From the NCBI GenBank assembly GCA_010672185.1, contig JAAHHL010000065.1:1-15274 (forward strand): a DNA stretch of 15,274 nt, written 5' to 3'. Below, one piece after another: positions 1 to 6,325 of this stretch. A program made the position numbers and the translations under genes. Each line of letters starts with the position of its first letter. The first letter of the stretch is position 1. This DNA comes from Caldora sp. SIO3E6 (GTDB taxonomy: Bacteria; Cyanobacteriota; Cyanobacteriia; Cyanobacteriales; Coleofasciculaceae). The notes below the pieces were generated by a model. That model was not told the DNA's origin. It saw only the letters and a program-made list of their open reading frames with translations, and made no database searches.

Positions 1-651
1 TGTGTCTTGATATTCACCCCGATGACAAATTAAATGTCCAATTTCATGGGCTAGGGTGAATAATTGTCGTTCAATCGTGATATTATGGCTGTTGACTAAA
101 ACAAAAGCCCCTTGCTCAGCACTACAAGCACTTAAACCAAAAAAGTCTTTAATGGGGAATGGATGCCGAATAACTTTCAACCCAATTTCTTCTACAATTT
201 CAAATAAGTTGAAAATCGGTGCTTCTCCCAATCCCAGACAGCGACGCAATCGATTGGCAATTTCAGCAATGCGTTTTTCATTACCCTCAACTTGATGGCA
301 GGGGGTACTTTCTGGTGCATAGGGAGGCAAACCGACTGCTTGCTCCAGATTGTTATAAGTTTCCAGCATTCGCAGCACTTGGGCAGCAAATTGGGGGTTG
401 TTGCCGAAAGAAGCATGAGCACGGAAACGGAAGTTAGGCAATCCTTCACTTTCCGGGCGAAGTAAATCATCTAGGGTAACGCCCAAGGCACGGGCTAAGG
501 AAGACAGGGTTTTGCTGTCGGGTAGGGTTTTAGCCTTTTCATAGTTGTTAATACTCTGGCGAGTCATCCCTACCATCTCTGCTAGCTGCTCCTGGGATAG
601 GCGCAGACTTTTACGATAGCGGGTGAGGTTGCCTCCGATAGTTTCCTTCAT
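1..651 (-). CDS. XRE-family regulator with ImmA/IrrE-type metallopeptidase domain (C-terminus missing)
   Basis: The frame is open from an ATG at 651 to the left edge of the window (217 codons, no stop), so the C-terminus is cut off. Residues about 8-66 form a lambda-repressor-like helix-turn-helix (LSQEQLAEMVGMTRQSINNYE). Near the visible end lies LAHEIGHLICH, a zinc-peptidase HExxH motif with His202, Glu203 and His206. This pairing is the known XRE + ImmA/IrrE (COG2856) architecture, in which the peptidase typically cleaves a repressor or antitoxin after a stress signal. It is transcribed away from a small-gene/toxin-antitoxin cluster, with a repeat-bearing 171-bp gap between them that could hold its operator. 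The substrate cannot be inferred. Family call is firm; the role is an inference from the family. Confidence 0.9.
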   Translation of the reverse strand, partial: MKETIGGNLTRYRKSLRLSQEQLAEMVGMTRQSINNYEKAKTLPDSKTLSSLARALGVTLDDLLRPESEGLPNFRFRAHASFGNNPQFAAQVLRMLETYNNLEQAVGLPPYAPESTPCHQVEGNEKRIAEIANRLRRCLGLGEAPIFNLFEIVEEIGLKVIRHPFPIKDFFGLSACSAEQGAFVLVNSHNITIERQLFTLAHEIGHLICHRGEYQDT

Positions 652-680
652 TGCTGACTTTCTCCCGAAAGTGCTGGAGG

Positions 681-760
681 TGTAAAATCTTTTGTCAAAT
701 TTGTTGATATCTTATAGTCTCATTATAATAAAAAATGTCAAATTAGTTTTACATTTATGG
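681..760. promoter_or_regulatory. Divergent promoter/operator region between the XRE-peptidase gene and the small gene at 823
   Basis: A rightward sigma70-like promoter is visible: TTGTTG at 701-706, a 17-bp spacer, and a consensus TATAAT at 724-729. The 9-mer TGTCAAATT occurs twice (693-701 and 736-744), flanking the promoter, and TGTAAAA (681-687) is mirrored by TTTTACA (747-753). Such spaced repeats around a divergent promoter fit autoregulation by the XRE protein, but this is inference. A leftward TTGACA exists (742-737) without a well-spaced -10. Confidence 0.4.
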
Positions 761-823
761 AATAAAATAACGCAAAACGAGGAAATCGAGTTTGAAGTTA
801 CTCCAAGTGGAGAGGTATTGTAA
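758..823 (+). pseudogene. Possible C-terminal remnant of a small gene, overlapping the next start codon
   Basis: The frame ending in TAA at 821-823 reads NEEIEFEVTPSGEVL, which looks like the acidic C-terminus of a small cyanobacterial protein (the DUF6888 type often found before DUF6887 genes, recalled from memory). Its stop overlaps the next gene as TAATG. No ATG, GTG or TTG start is visible in this frame between the promoter at 724-729 and here, so it may be a decayed gene or coincidence. Confidence 0.2.
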
Positions 824-1029
824 TGAGTCAAGTTGACTACACAACTATGTCTGACAAAGAGTTAAGGGAGTATTTTCTCAATCATCTAGAAGATCAAGCT
901 GCTTTTCAGGCTTATCTAGTAAGGCGTCGAGAGCGCTCGCATCCAGTCATTACCAAAGTTGATGACCCAGACTTCGATGATAAAATTCAAACAGCGATCC
1001 GTCAGCAACTAGCGGAACATGGAAGTTAG
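823..1029 (+). CDS. Small conserved cyanobacterial protein, DUF6887-like
   Basis: This 68-aa protein is very acidic and polar and has no membrane segment. The sequence contains YTTMSDKELREYFLNHLEDQAAFQAYL followed later by VDDPDFDDKIQTAIRQQL. From memory this pattern (an MSxKELR.YFL..R.D..AF.AY helix pair, then a DDPDF motif) matches the small DUF6887 family found in tandem arrays of small genes in cyanobacteria, often near DUF6888 genes. No function is known for the family. The start is supported by a purine-rich GGAGAGG about 7 bases upstream and a TATAAT box at 724. It precedes a toxin-antitoxin pair by about 125 bp that contains two HIP1 sites; whether it is cotranscribed with them is unknown. 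Confidence 0.75.
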   Translation: MSQVDYTTMSDKELREYFLNHLEDQAAFQAYLVRRRERSHPVITKVDDPDFDDKIQTAIRQQLAEHGS

Positions 1030-1153
1030 TAGCGCGATCGCCTACAGTTGGTCTAATAAATTGCCCACTCAGCTTGTACTATCTACAAGCGATCGCCAAA
1101 TTTGCCTTGGCTCATATGGACAATACCCTACCGTAATCAACAGGAGCCAGATT

Positions 1154-1420
1154 ATGATGCAAGCCTACAAGTTAAATGCCACGATTGATGAATCAGGTCA
1201 GTTGGTTATTCAAGAACCTCTTAACATCGCTCCTGGCAATGTAGAAGTCATCATTCTACAGCCAACTGCAACGACTACCAATACTCCCAAACAACCCAAG
1301 AAACGGGAATACAAAGTTCAAGCTCTCAAAGACTTGCTCGAAAATGCTCCTCCTACACCACTCGACTTTGACCCTGAGAAAGCCAAGTGGGAGTATTTGA
1401 AGGAGAAGCATAACCTGTGA
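1154..1420 (+). CDS. Antitoxin-like protein partnering the PIN toxin
   Basis: The protein is 88 aa. The start is chosen at the ATG at 1154 because AGGAG lies 7 bases upstream and because homologous cyanobacterial antitoxins, as I recall them, begin MxAYKLxxxIDExGxLVI. The longer frame from 1019 would overlap the upstream gene and adds an atypical N-terminus. Residues 1-38 resemble a small beta-rich AbrB/VapB-like DNA-binding or dimerisation fold. The middle is a Thr/Pro/Lys linker, and the C-terminal FDPEKAKWEYLKEKHNL is the usual toxin-wrapping tail of this group. Its stop overlaps the GTG start of the toxin gene (GTGA), the classic coupled arrangement. Likely role: neutralises the PIN nuclease and represses the operon. 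Confidence 0.75.
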   Translation: MMQAYKLNATIDESGQLVIQEPLNIAPGNVEVIILQPTATTTNTPKQPKKREYKVQALKDLLENAPPTPLDFDPEKAKWEYLKEKHNL

Positions 1421-1836
1421 AAGTTCTCATAGACACTAATATCATTGTTGATGTAGCACTTGAGCGCGACCCCTTCTTCACAGACAGCGAACAAGTTGTT
1501 AGCTTAGTGGAACAGCAACAGATTGAAGGTTATATATCCGCATCTACCTTTAGTGATTTATACTACATTATCCGGAAAGCAAAAGGTCATAACTGGACAC
1601 AGCAATTTTTGCAAAGAATGGCAGTACTCTGTACAGTCGCTACAGTTAATCAAGCTGTTATTTCAATGGCATTAACTGCTAACTTTAGAGATTTTGAAGA
1701 TGCTATTCAGTACAGCACGGCTGTAGTCAATCATTTAGATGTGATTGTTACCCGCAATCCGCAAGATTTTCCAGTGACAACTCCTCGAATTGTCACTGCT
1801 GAACATTTGATTCAAGAGTTAACCAATTCTCCATAA
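1417..1836 (+). CDS. PIN-domain toxin ribonuclease (VapC-like, PIN_3 type)
   Basis: A 139-aa single-domain PIN protein. The N-terminal strand MKVLIDTNIIVD gives Asp6 (with Asn8); the mid region has SDLYYI with Asp47; then DFEDAIQY gives Asp92, Glu94 and Asp95; and VTRNPQDF gives Asn114 and Asp117. These are the expected acidic Mg2+-binding positions of the fold, so the nuclease looks intact. Translation starts at GTG 1417, overlapping the antitoxin stop by 4 bp, which implies translational coupling. VapC-type toxins cleave RNA (initiator tRNA or rRNA in studied cases); the target here is unknown. The subtype belongs to the PIN_3 group common in cyanobacteria, judged by the TRNxxDF ending. Confidence 0.88.
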   Translation: MKVLIDTNIIVDVALERDPFFTDSEQVVSLVEQQQIEGYISASTFSDLYYIIRKAKGHNWTQQFLQRMAVLCTVATVNQAVISMALTANFRDFEDAIQYSTAVVNHLDVIVTRNPQDFPVTTPRIVTAEHLIQELTNSP

Positions 1837-1893
1837 AACTGGCAAAATTTCTTCCATATCAAAGGCGAGTGGTGCTAAATATAGTCCAGTAGC

Positions 1894-2613
1894 TTAATGG
1901 GTCAAATTTGACCCTAAGCCTGTCCCTACAGAATTTGTTGTGTTATTCTTCAACACTCCATCTTCCATATTGATGATGCGATCGGCAATATCTAAAATCC
2001 GGCTGTCGTGGGTTACTAGCAAAATAGTGCAGCCTTGTTCTTGAGCTAGGTTTTGCATCAAATTTACTACATCCCTCCCAGTTTTGCTGTCGAGGGCAGC
2101 GGTGGGTTCATCTGCAAGGAGGAGTTGAGGACGGCTGACAAGGGCACGAGCGATCGCAACTCGCTGTTTTTGACCACCGGATAATTGATCGGGATAGTGG
2201 TCTAGACGATGACCTAAGCCTACTAATTCTAACATTTCAGCTGCCATCTTATTCATTGTTGCCACGGAATATTGGGGATGAACTTCCAAACCCATACGGA
2301 CATTTTGTTGTGCAGTGAGACTTTCGTGTAAATTGTGAGCTTGGAAAATATAACCGGCTTTACGGCGCACTTGCACTAACTTTTTTTCCGTTGCCTGACA
2401 AAGTTCTTGTCCCAGAAATTGTAAACTGCCGGATTGGACTACCCGCAGTCCACCAATCAAAGTTAGTAAAGTGGTTTTACCCGATCCAGAGGGACCAGTC
2501 ATTAACACAATTTCACCAGCATTGATCTTAAGGTCAATATTGAACAAAACTTGCTTTTTTTGCTCACCGTGACCGAAGAAATGATTTAGACCTTGGATTG
2601 TAATTACAGTCAT
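1894..2613 (-). CDS. devA: DevA-family ABC exporter ATP-binding protein
   Basis: This 239-aa ATPase powers the DevBC exporter from the cytoplasmic face. All ABC motifs are intact: Walker A GPSGSGKTT (residues 40-48), Q-loop Gln91, signature LSGGQKQR (144-151), Walker B LLLADEP with Glu169, D-loop ALD and switch His202. Sequences such as YIFQAHNLHESLTA and ILDIADRIINMEDG are characteristic of the cyanobacterial DevA family. The heterocyst DevBCA exports glycolipids with a TolC-like partner, but cyanobacteria carry several paralogues, so the substrate here is open. It is the last gene of devB-devC-devA. A heptamer array lies 7 bp before its ATG and no Shine-Dalgarno sequence is seen. The final residues VGTGLGSNLTH look derived from a dispersed repeat and palindrome. 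Confidence 0.93.
   Translation of the reverse strand: MTVITIQGLNHFFGHGEQKKQVLFNIDLKINAGEIVLMTGPSGSGKTTLLTLIGGLRVVQSGSLQFLGQELCQATEKKLVQVRRKAGYIFQAHNLHESLTAQQNVRMGLEVHPQYSVATMNKMAAEMLELVGLGHRLDHYPDQLSGGQKQRVAIARALVSRPQLLLADEPTAALDSKTGRDVVNLMQNLAQEQGCTILLVTHDSRILDIADRIINMEDGVLKNNTTNSVGTGLGSNLTH
1899..1914. repeat. Perfect 16-bp palindrome at the 3' end of devA
   Basis: GGGTCAAATTTGACCC is fully self-complementary and covers the last few devA codons. Next to it, the leftward sequence TGTAGGGACAGGCTTAGGG resembles the dispersed repeat arm at 6779-6791 and its flank. It may act as a 3' hairpin for the exporter mRNA; no T-run follows, so it is not a standard terminator. Confidence 0.6.
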
Positions 2614-2620
2614 TAATTAA

Positions 2621-2666
2621 TAATGGATAATGGATAATGGATAATGGATAATGGATAATGGATAAT
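2621..2666. repeat. Heptamer tandem array (TAATGGA)6 between devC and devA
   Basis: Six exact copies of TAATGGA run from 2621 to 2662, followed by TAAT. The array begins 7 bp upstream of the devA start codon and occupies the place of a ribosome binding site. It fits the short tandemly repeated repetitive (STRR) sequences described in filamentous cyanobacteria. Confidence 0.9.
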
Positions 2667-2712
2667 TAATAATGAGTATATCCAACTGTCTTGGATGATT
2701 TTAGATCTAATT

Positions 2713-2747
2713 CTAAATTCTAAATTCTAAATTCTAAATTCTAAATT
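2713..2747. repeat. Heptamer tandem array (CTAAATT)5 just after devC
   Basis: Five exact copies of CTAAATT, ending 2 bp before the devC stop codon complement at 2750. Its unit differs from the TAATGGA array in the same gap. Confidence 0.9.
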
Positions 2748-2749
2748 CT

Positions 2750-3922
2750 TTAAAACATATCGGCGGGATCGGCAGACTGGAGTTTTCGGGTAGCGATCGC
2801 ACCGGATAAGAGGCACATCACAACTGTCAACACTAGTACAGTAATGGCTCGTGCCAGGGTCATATAAATGGGGAGGGATGTTACCTTAGCCGCCATATAA
2901 TACATTCCTATCGGTAAAATTACTCCTGGAATAAAACCGAGAAAAGCCATAATAATGCTTTCTTCAAATACAATGCCCAGCAAATAGCTATGACGATAAC
3001 CCATTGCCTTGAAGGTGGCATATTCCTTGAGGTGGGCATTCACATCTGTAGACAGTACCTGATAAACAATCACCACTCCGACAACAAAAGCCATTGTGGT
3101 TCCAAAGCCGAAAATGAAGCCAATCGGACTTTCTGTGCGCCAATATTGCTCCTCATCGTCAATAAAATCAGCAATAGTCATGGCTTCAACATCGTTGGGT
3201 AAATACTGTTGCAATGCTTGGGCTACCTGAGCCGGGTCATAACCCGGTTCTAGATCAATTAGTCCTAAACTGACACTGCCTGCATCTCGTCGAGGAAACA
3301 GCAACAAGAAGTTTTGATCACTAGTAACGAGCAATCCATCAGTGCCAAAAGAAGCCCCTAGGGAAAAAACACCCCGCACGGTAATAGTACGTTTCTGGAC
3401 TTCAGTACTCACCCATTGTTGATTTTCAATTTGAGTAATAGTCTGTTGATAGTTACCTCTAGCAGTGCGATCGAACAACACCACATCCGGTAATTTAATT
3501 TTGTCGAGTTGTTGATTGATCTCCGGTAAACTAAAAGCCTGATAATCGGGATCAAAACCGATAATTTGTAAAGCAGCATCCTGTCGAGTTTCAGGATTTT
3601 TCCAGGTGATAGTGCTGGAGTAAAGGGGATGCACAGTGGCAACACCGGGAATATCCTTGGCTTGATAGAGGCGACGGCGAGTGAAGGTGGATAAATTTTG
3701 GGTATTTTTGGCTTTGGGACTTACTAATACAATATCAGTATTGAGAGTCTTTCTAATTTTGGTATTGCTTTCATAGAGAGATTCCTGAAAGCCAATCTGC
3801 AAGAACATCAGCACATCAGCAAAGGCAATACCGGACAGTGCCACCAACAACCGTCCTTTGTTGCGACTCAACTGCAACCAACCAAGGGGTGTACGTCGTT
3901 TTAGGGAGTGTAGCCAATTCAT
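2750..3922 (-). CDS. devC: DevC-family ABC exporter permease (FtsX-like)
   Basis: A 390-aa inner-membrane permease with the MacB/FtsX layout: one N-terminal segment (about 22-44), a large periplasmic domain (about 46-265), then three hydrophobic segments (about 267-290, 313-345, 356-378). The FtsX-type C-terminal region includes HLKEYATFKAMGYRHSYL, a hallmark of the family, and the N-terminus TPLGWLQLSRNKGRLLVALSG is typical of DevC. It would couple DevA ATP hydrolysis to periplasmic DevB and an outer-membrane TolC channel not encoded here. The ATG at 3922 is preferred over the in-frame TTG at 3925, which lies inside a repeat array. No Shine-Dalgarno is visible, because the AATTCAA array directly abuts the start. 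The gap to devB is 118 bp, nearly all tandem repeats. Confidence 0.92.
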   Translation of the reverse strand: MNWLHSLKRRTPLGWLQLSRNKGRLLVALSGIAFADVLMFLQIGFQESLYESNTKIRKTLNTDIVLVSPKAKNTQNLSTFTRRRLYQAKDIPGVATVHPLYSSTITWKNPETRQDAALQIIGFDPDYQAFSLPEINQQLDKIKLPDVVLFDRTARGNYQQTITQIENQQWVSTEVQKRTITVRGVFSLGASFGTDGLLVTSDQNFLLLFPRRDAGSVSLGLIDLEPGYDPAQVAQALQQYLPNDVEAMTIADFIDDEEQYWRTESPIGFIFGFGTTMAFVVGVVIVYQVLSTDVNAHLKEYATFKAMGYRHSYLLGIVFEESIIMAFLGFIPGVILPIGMYYMAAKVTSLPIYMTLARAITVLVLTVVMCLLSGAIATRKLQSADPADMF

Positions 3923-3923
3923 C

Positions 3924-3958
3924 AATTCAAAATTTAAAATTCAAAATTCAAAATTCAA
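3924..3958. repeat. Heptamer array (AATTCAA)5, one unit degenerate, abutting the devC start
   Basis: Five consecutive 7-bp units, four exact AATTCAA and one AATTTAA, begin 2 bp upstream of the devC ATG. Rich in A and T, so it leaves the devC start unstructured but without a ribosome binding motif. Confidence 0.85.
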
Positions 3959-3973
3959 AGTTATCAATTACCT

Positions 3974-4000
3974 ATTCCCCATTCCCCATTCCCCATTCCC
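3974..4000. repeat. Heptamer array (ATTCCCC), nearly 4 copies
   Basis: Three exact ATTCCCC units plus ATTCCC. The unit corresponds to the TTCCCCA type of STRR familiar from Nostoc-like genomes. It joins directly to a different heptamer array at 4001. Confidence 0.88.
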
Positions 4001-4035
4001 AAACAACAAACAACAAACAACAAACAACAAACAAC
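4001..4035. repeat. Heptamer array (AAACAAC)5 just after devB
   Basis: Five exact AAACAAC copies begin at the base after the ATTCCCC array ends and stop 5 bp before the end of devB. Three unrelated heptamer families are thus packed into one 118-bp gap. Confidence 0.9.
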
Positions 4036-4040
4036 AATCC

Positions 4041-5234
4041 TCAATTCACCTCAATCTCTACTTCCACTTGCAAGTTAGTGAATTTTGCTGCTTCCTGACT
4101 GGATTTCGGGTCTAGTTGAACTCGTACTTCAACAATTTTGGCATCAATATTTTCGCTAGGGTCGGTATTGATTACGGTTTGTCTATGCACTTTTAGATCT
4201 ACCCAAGCGACGGTACCGCTCAATTCGTTAGGTAGAGCACTGCTAAAGATCCTTGCCATTTGACCTGGCTTTAGTTTTTGCACATCGCTTTCGTACACTT
4301 CTGCAATTGCTACCATCTGCTCAATTTGACCAATCTCGACAATCCCTTCTGCGGCAATAACTTCCCCTGGCTGGGTATGAATATCCATAATTACACCGTC
4401 TTGGGGTGAACGAACAAAAGCTTGCTCTAGACTGGCTTTCGATTGAGCAGCAGCCGCGATCGCTCGTTGGAGTTCAGCCTGGGAGACCTGTACATCTACC
4501 GGTCGAACTTCGGTAATACTTGATAGAGTAGCTTGGGCTTTAGCAAGTTCTGGTGAGCGGGTAGATTGCAATCGGGTTAGTTCTGCTTGAGCTTGTTTTA
4601 AATTCCGTTGGCTGGTTTGTAGGGTAAGCTGTCGAGTATCACGAGTGGAAGCGGAAATGGCTCCTTCTTGATAGAGACTATCGTAGCGTTGATATTCTAC
4701 CTGAGCATTTTGAACTTCCGCCTGCAATCGCTCAACGGTAGCTTGTTGGGCAGTAATTCGAGCCTGTTGATCCGCTTCTAGGCGAGTAATTTCAGCTTTT
4801 TGGGTAGCGATTTCCCCTGTTTTGGCTCCAGCTTCCACTTGGGCAAGTCGAGCACGGGAGACTTCGATATCTTGTTGAGCTTGTTGATAACTTGCTTGCA
4901 AGCGATCGCGACTATCTAAAATGGCTATTACTTCCCCAGCTTTCACCGAATCCCCCACTTTTACTAATAGTTGCTCAATCCGGCTCTCTTGGCTAGAAGT
5001 GGGAGCTGTTAGGTAAACAATCTCACCTTCTGGCTCTAAACGTCCTAAAGCTGTTACGGTTTTTATCTCAGGTAAAGCAATTTCTGGTGATTCAGGAGTT
5101 ACGACTGCTGGCGATCGCAGTTTTCCATATATATATGTACCTCCCACACCCAAGAGGGCAATGAGCGCGATCATGGCTAGCGATCGCGTCCCCACTGGGA
5201 TTGTCAAACTTTTATTATCAACAGCACCTTGCAT
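4041..5234 (-). CDS. devB: DevB-family membrane fusion protein of the ABC exporter (HlyD-like)
   Basis: This 397-aa periplasmic adaptor would link the DevC permease to an outer-membrane channel. Visible parts: a short cytoplasmic N-terminus, one membrane anchor (about 18-37, AMIALIALLGVGGTYIYG), a first lipoyl half (GRLEPEGEIVYLTAP ... VKVGDSVKAGEVIAILD), a long Gln/Ala/Glu-rich alpha-hairpin (about 110-275), the second lipoyl half (FVRSPQDGVIMDIHTQPGEVI) and a beta-barrel/C-terminal domain. These follow the heterocyst DevB family closely. It is the first gene of devB-devC-devA. The ATG at 5234 is preceded by AGGGGG, a plausible ribosome binding site and the only clear one in the operon. A promoter overlapping two operator-like repeats lies upstream, shared with the divergent tetR. 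The substrate is unknown. Confidence 0.92.
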   Translation of the reverse strand: MQGAVDNKSLTIPVGTRSLAMIALIALLGVGGTYIYGKLRSPAVVTPESPEIALPEIKTVTALGRLEPEGEIVYLTAPTSSQESRIEQLLVKVGDSVKAGEVIAILDSRDRLQASYQQAQQDIEVSRARLAQVEAGAKTGEIATQKAEITRLEADQQARITAQQATVERLQAEVQNAQVEYQRYDSLYQEGAISASTRDTRQLTLQTSQRNLKQAQAELTRLQSTRSPELAKAQATLSSITEVRPVDVQVSQAELQRAIAAAAQSKASLEQAFVRSPQDGVIMDIHTQPGEVIAAEGIVEIGQIEQMVAIAEVYESDVQKLKPGQMARIFSSALPNELSGTVAWVDLKVHRQTVINTDPSENIDAKIVEVRVQLDPKSSQEAAKFTNLQVEVEIEVN

Positions 5235-5272
5235 CGCATCCCCCTAAAGAATGAGAAATTCCAAATACATAA

Positions 5273-5332
5273 TTTACTATACGGTTTAGTAGCTTTACTA
5301 CACAGTTTAGTAATCTATAATGGTAATGTCAA
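5273..5332. promoter_or_regulatory. Divergent devB/tetR promoter region with two tandem operator-like sites
   Basis: Two 19-bp sites, TTTACTA-N5-TTTAGTA, lie at 5273-5291 and 5294-5312. Each contains the dyad TACTA-N7-TAGTA, and they are offset by exactly 21 bp, two helical turns, as expected for two TetR dimers on one face. Rightward (tetR) TATAAT lies at 5316-5321 with the weak -35 CTTTAC at 5293-5298, 17 bp away. Leftward (devB) TTGACA lies at 5332-5327 with TAAACT at 5309-5304, 17 bp away. The sites overlap elements of both promoters, so repression of exporter and regulator together is likely. Confidence 0.65.
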
Positions 5333-5360
5333 GGTATTGGTTGTTTGTCATTTGTCGTTT

Positions 5361-5966
5361 ATGGAAACTAAAAATATGGAAACTAAAAACAACGTCACTA
5401 ATAAAGCTGAGCGGATTCTCGTGGGAGCGCTGCAAACCTTTGCTACTTATGGATACGCAGCCGCTAGTATGGATCGCATTGCGGCTGCGGCTGGGGTTTC
5501 TAAACCAACGCTATACAACTATTTTCAGGATAAGGAAGGCTTGTTTACTGCTTTGATCAATCAGTTTACCCAGGATAAACCGATGGCAGTTTTAGAGGAA
5601 AGTTTGTTGTTGCAGACACCTTTGCGGGATAGCTTGAAGTACCTTGCCAGCGTTTTGCTAAATGATTTTGCCAATAAGCAACCAAAGTTTACCTTAATCC
5701 GCTTAGTTATTGGGCAGTCGGGAAAGTTTCCTGATTTAGCTCAGACAATGATTAAAAATGTTCATAAACCGGTTCTTGAGAAGCTAAGTTATCTGTTTAC
5801 TCACCACCCTGACTCCAAAGCCACTGATCCGGAAGTCTCAGCTAGTATGTTTGCTGGTAGCATTATGCATTACATCATCACCCAAGAGATTTTGCATGGT
5901 AAAGAAATTATACCGATGGAATGCGATCGCTTTATTGATGGTTTAGTTAATGTACTAGTAGGGTAG
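5361..5966 (+). CDS. TetR/AcrR-family repressor, likely regulator of devBCA
   Basis: A 201-aa transcription factor. Residues about 14-60 form the TetR_N DNA-binding domain, with the helix-turn-helix SMDRIAAAAGVSKPTLYNYF and the following KEGLF that are standard for the family. The C-terminal ~140 residues are an all-helical ligand/dimer domain of the AefR-like type. The ATG at 5361 (or 5376; METKN is duplicated there) is chosen because the longer frame from 5229 would run through the promoter and operators. It is divergent from devB, and the two tandem dyads between them make autorepression and exporter repression the simplest model. The inducer is unknown; it may be the exported compound. 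No strong Shine-Dalgarno precedes the start. Confidence 0.9.
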   Translation: METKNMETKNNVTNKAERILVGALQTFATYGYAAASMDRIAAAAGVSKPTLYNYFQDKEGLFTALINQFTQDKPMAVLEESLLLQTPLRDSLKYLASVLLNDFANKQPKFTLIRLVIGQSGKFPDLAQTMIKNVHKPVLEKLSYLFTHHPDSKATDPEVSASMFAGSIMHYIITQEILHGKEIIPMECDRFIDGLVNVLVG

Positions 5967-6021
5967 CTTCGTTAGGGTTTTGAAGTAATAAGCAGTAGTA
6001 GGACTTCAGTCCAAAAAAAAG

Positions 6022-6084
6022 CAATTACGCGATCGCTTGTTAAAATCAGGTATTGATCCTGATAGCCTGCCCTCTGACTTGTAA
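6022..6084 (+). pseudogene. 3' end remnant of a second Uma2-family gene
   Basis: These bases encode QLRDRLLKSGIDPDSLPSDL followed by TAA. The intact Uma2 gene at 10772-11560 ends with QLRDRLLKLGIDPNNLPSDL and TAA, and the DNA is nearly identical. In both places a heptamer AATTGGG array starts at the stop codon. The bases before 6022 do not continue the homology, so only the last ~21 codons survive. Confidence 0.85.
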
Positions 6085-6116
6085 TTGGGAAATTAGGAAT
6101 TGGGAATTGGGAATTG
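6083..6116. repeat. Degenerate AATTGGG heptamer array after the Uma2 remnant
   Basis: AATTGGG at 6083-6089, an 8-bp degenerate unit AAATTAGG, AATTGGG at 6098-6104 and 6105-6111, then AATTG. It has the same unit and the same position relative to a Uma2 stop codon as the 8-copy array at 11559. Confidence 0.85.
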
Positions 6117-6158
6117 ACTCTTCGCGATCGCTTGGCAGTAATATTTACTTTTTGAGGC

Positions 6159-6242
6159 TTAGAATCCAGGGGAACATTCTTCATAAATGATCCGTTCACA
6201 GAGAAACTCTGCCTCTTCCTGTGAGTCCCATTTCTCTTGGCG
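6159..6242 (-). pseudogene. Possible C-terminal fragment of an unidentified gene
   Basis: The minus-strand frame ending in TAA at 6161-6159 reads WDSQEEAEFLCERIIYEEC and SPGF, preceded by RQEK. It has protein-like composition and a proper stop. Upstream it runs into the 22-bp repeat copy at 6242 and then a stop, suggesting truncation by repeat insertion. The family is not recognised. Confidence 0.3.
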
Positions 6243-6263
6243 TCGGGAGTTGCTGTACTGGCA
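6242..6263. repeat. 22-bp fragment of the cruciform repeat (direct copy of 6348-6369)
   Basis: Bases 6242-6263 are identical to 6348-6369, the centre of the dispersed repeat to the right. The similarity stops right after the shared CTGGCA, so this is a broken copy. Confidence 0.85.
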
Positions 6264-6325
6264 CGAGCGCATATTTGATTAACTATCAGCACTTCAGCTT
6301 TTTGATCTAAAATTTCCATACATCC

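Noticed and set aside
1019..1153. N-terminal extension of the antitoxin frame starting at 1019
   Set aside because: It overlaps the end of the upstream gene, contains HIP1 sites, and lacks a ribosome binding site, whereas ATG 1154 has AGGAG at good spacing and the family-typical N-terminus.
2621..4035. Tandem repeats as a CRISPR array
   Set aside because: Units are 7 bp and directly adjacent without spacers, and no cas genes are present.
5229..5360. Upstream extension of the TetR frame
   Set aside because: It crosses the operator dyads and both promoters and has no resemblance to TetR N-termini; ATG 5361 gives a normal-length protein.
6001..6020. GGACT-TC-AGTCC hairpin followed by eight A residues as a terminator
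   Set aside because: For the rightward tetR transcript the run is A and not T, and for the leftward direction the T-run comes before the stem and no gene needs it.
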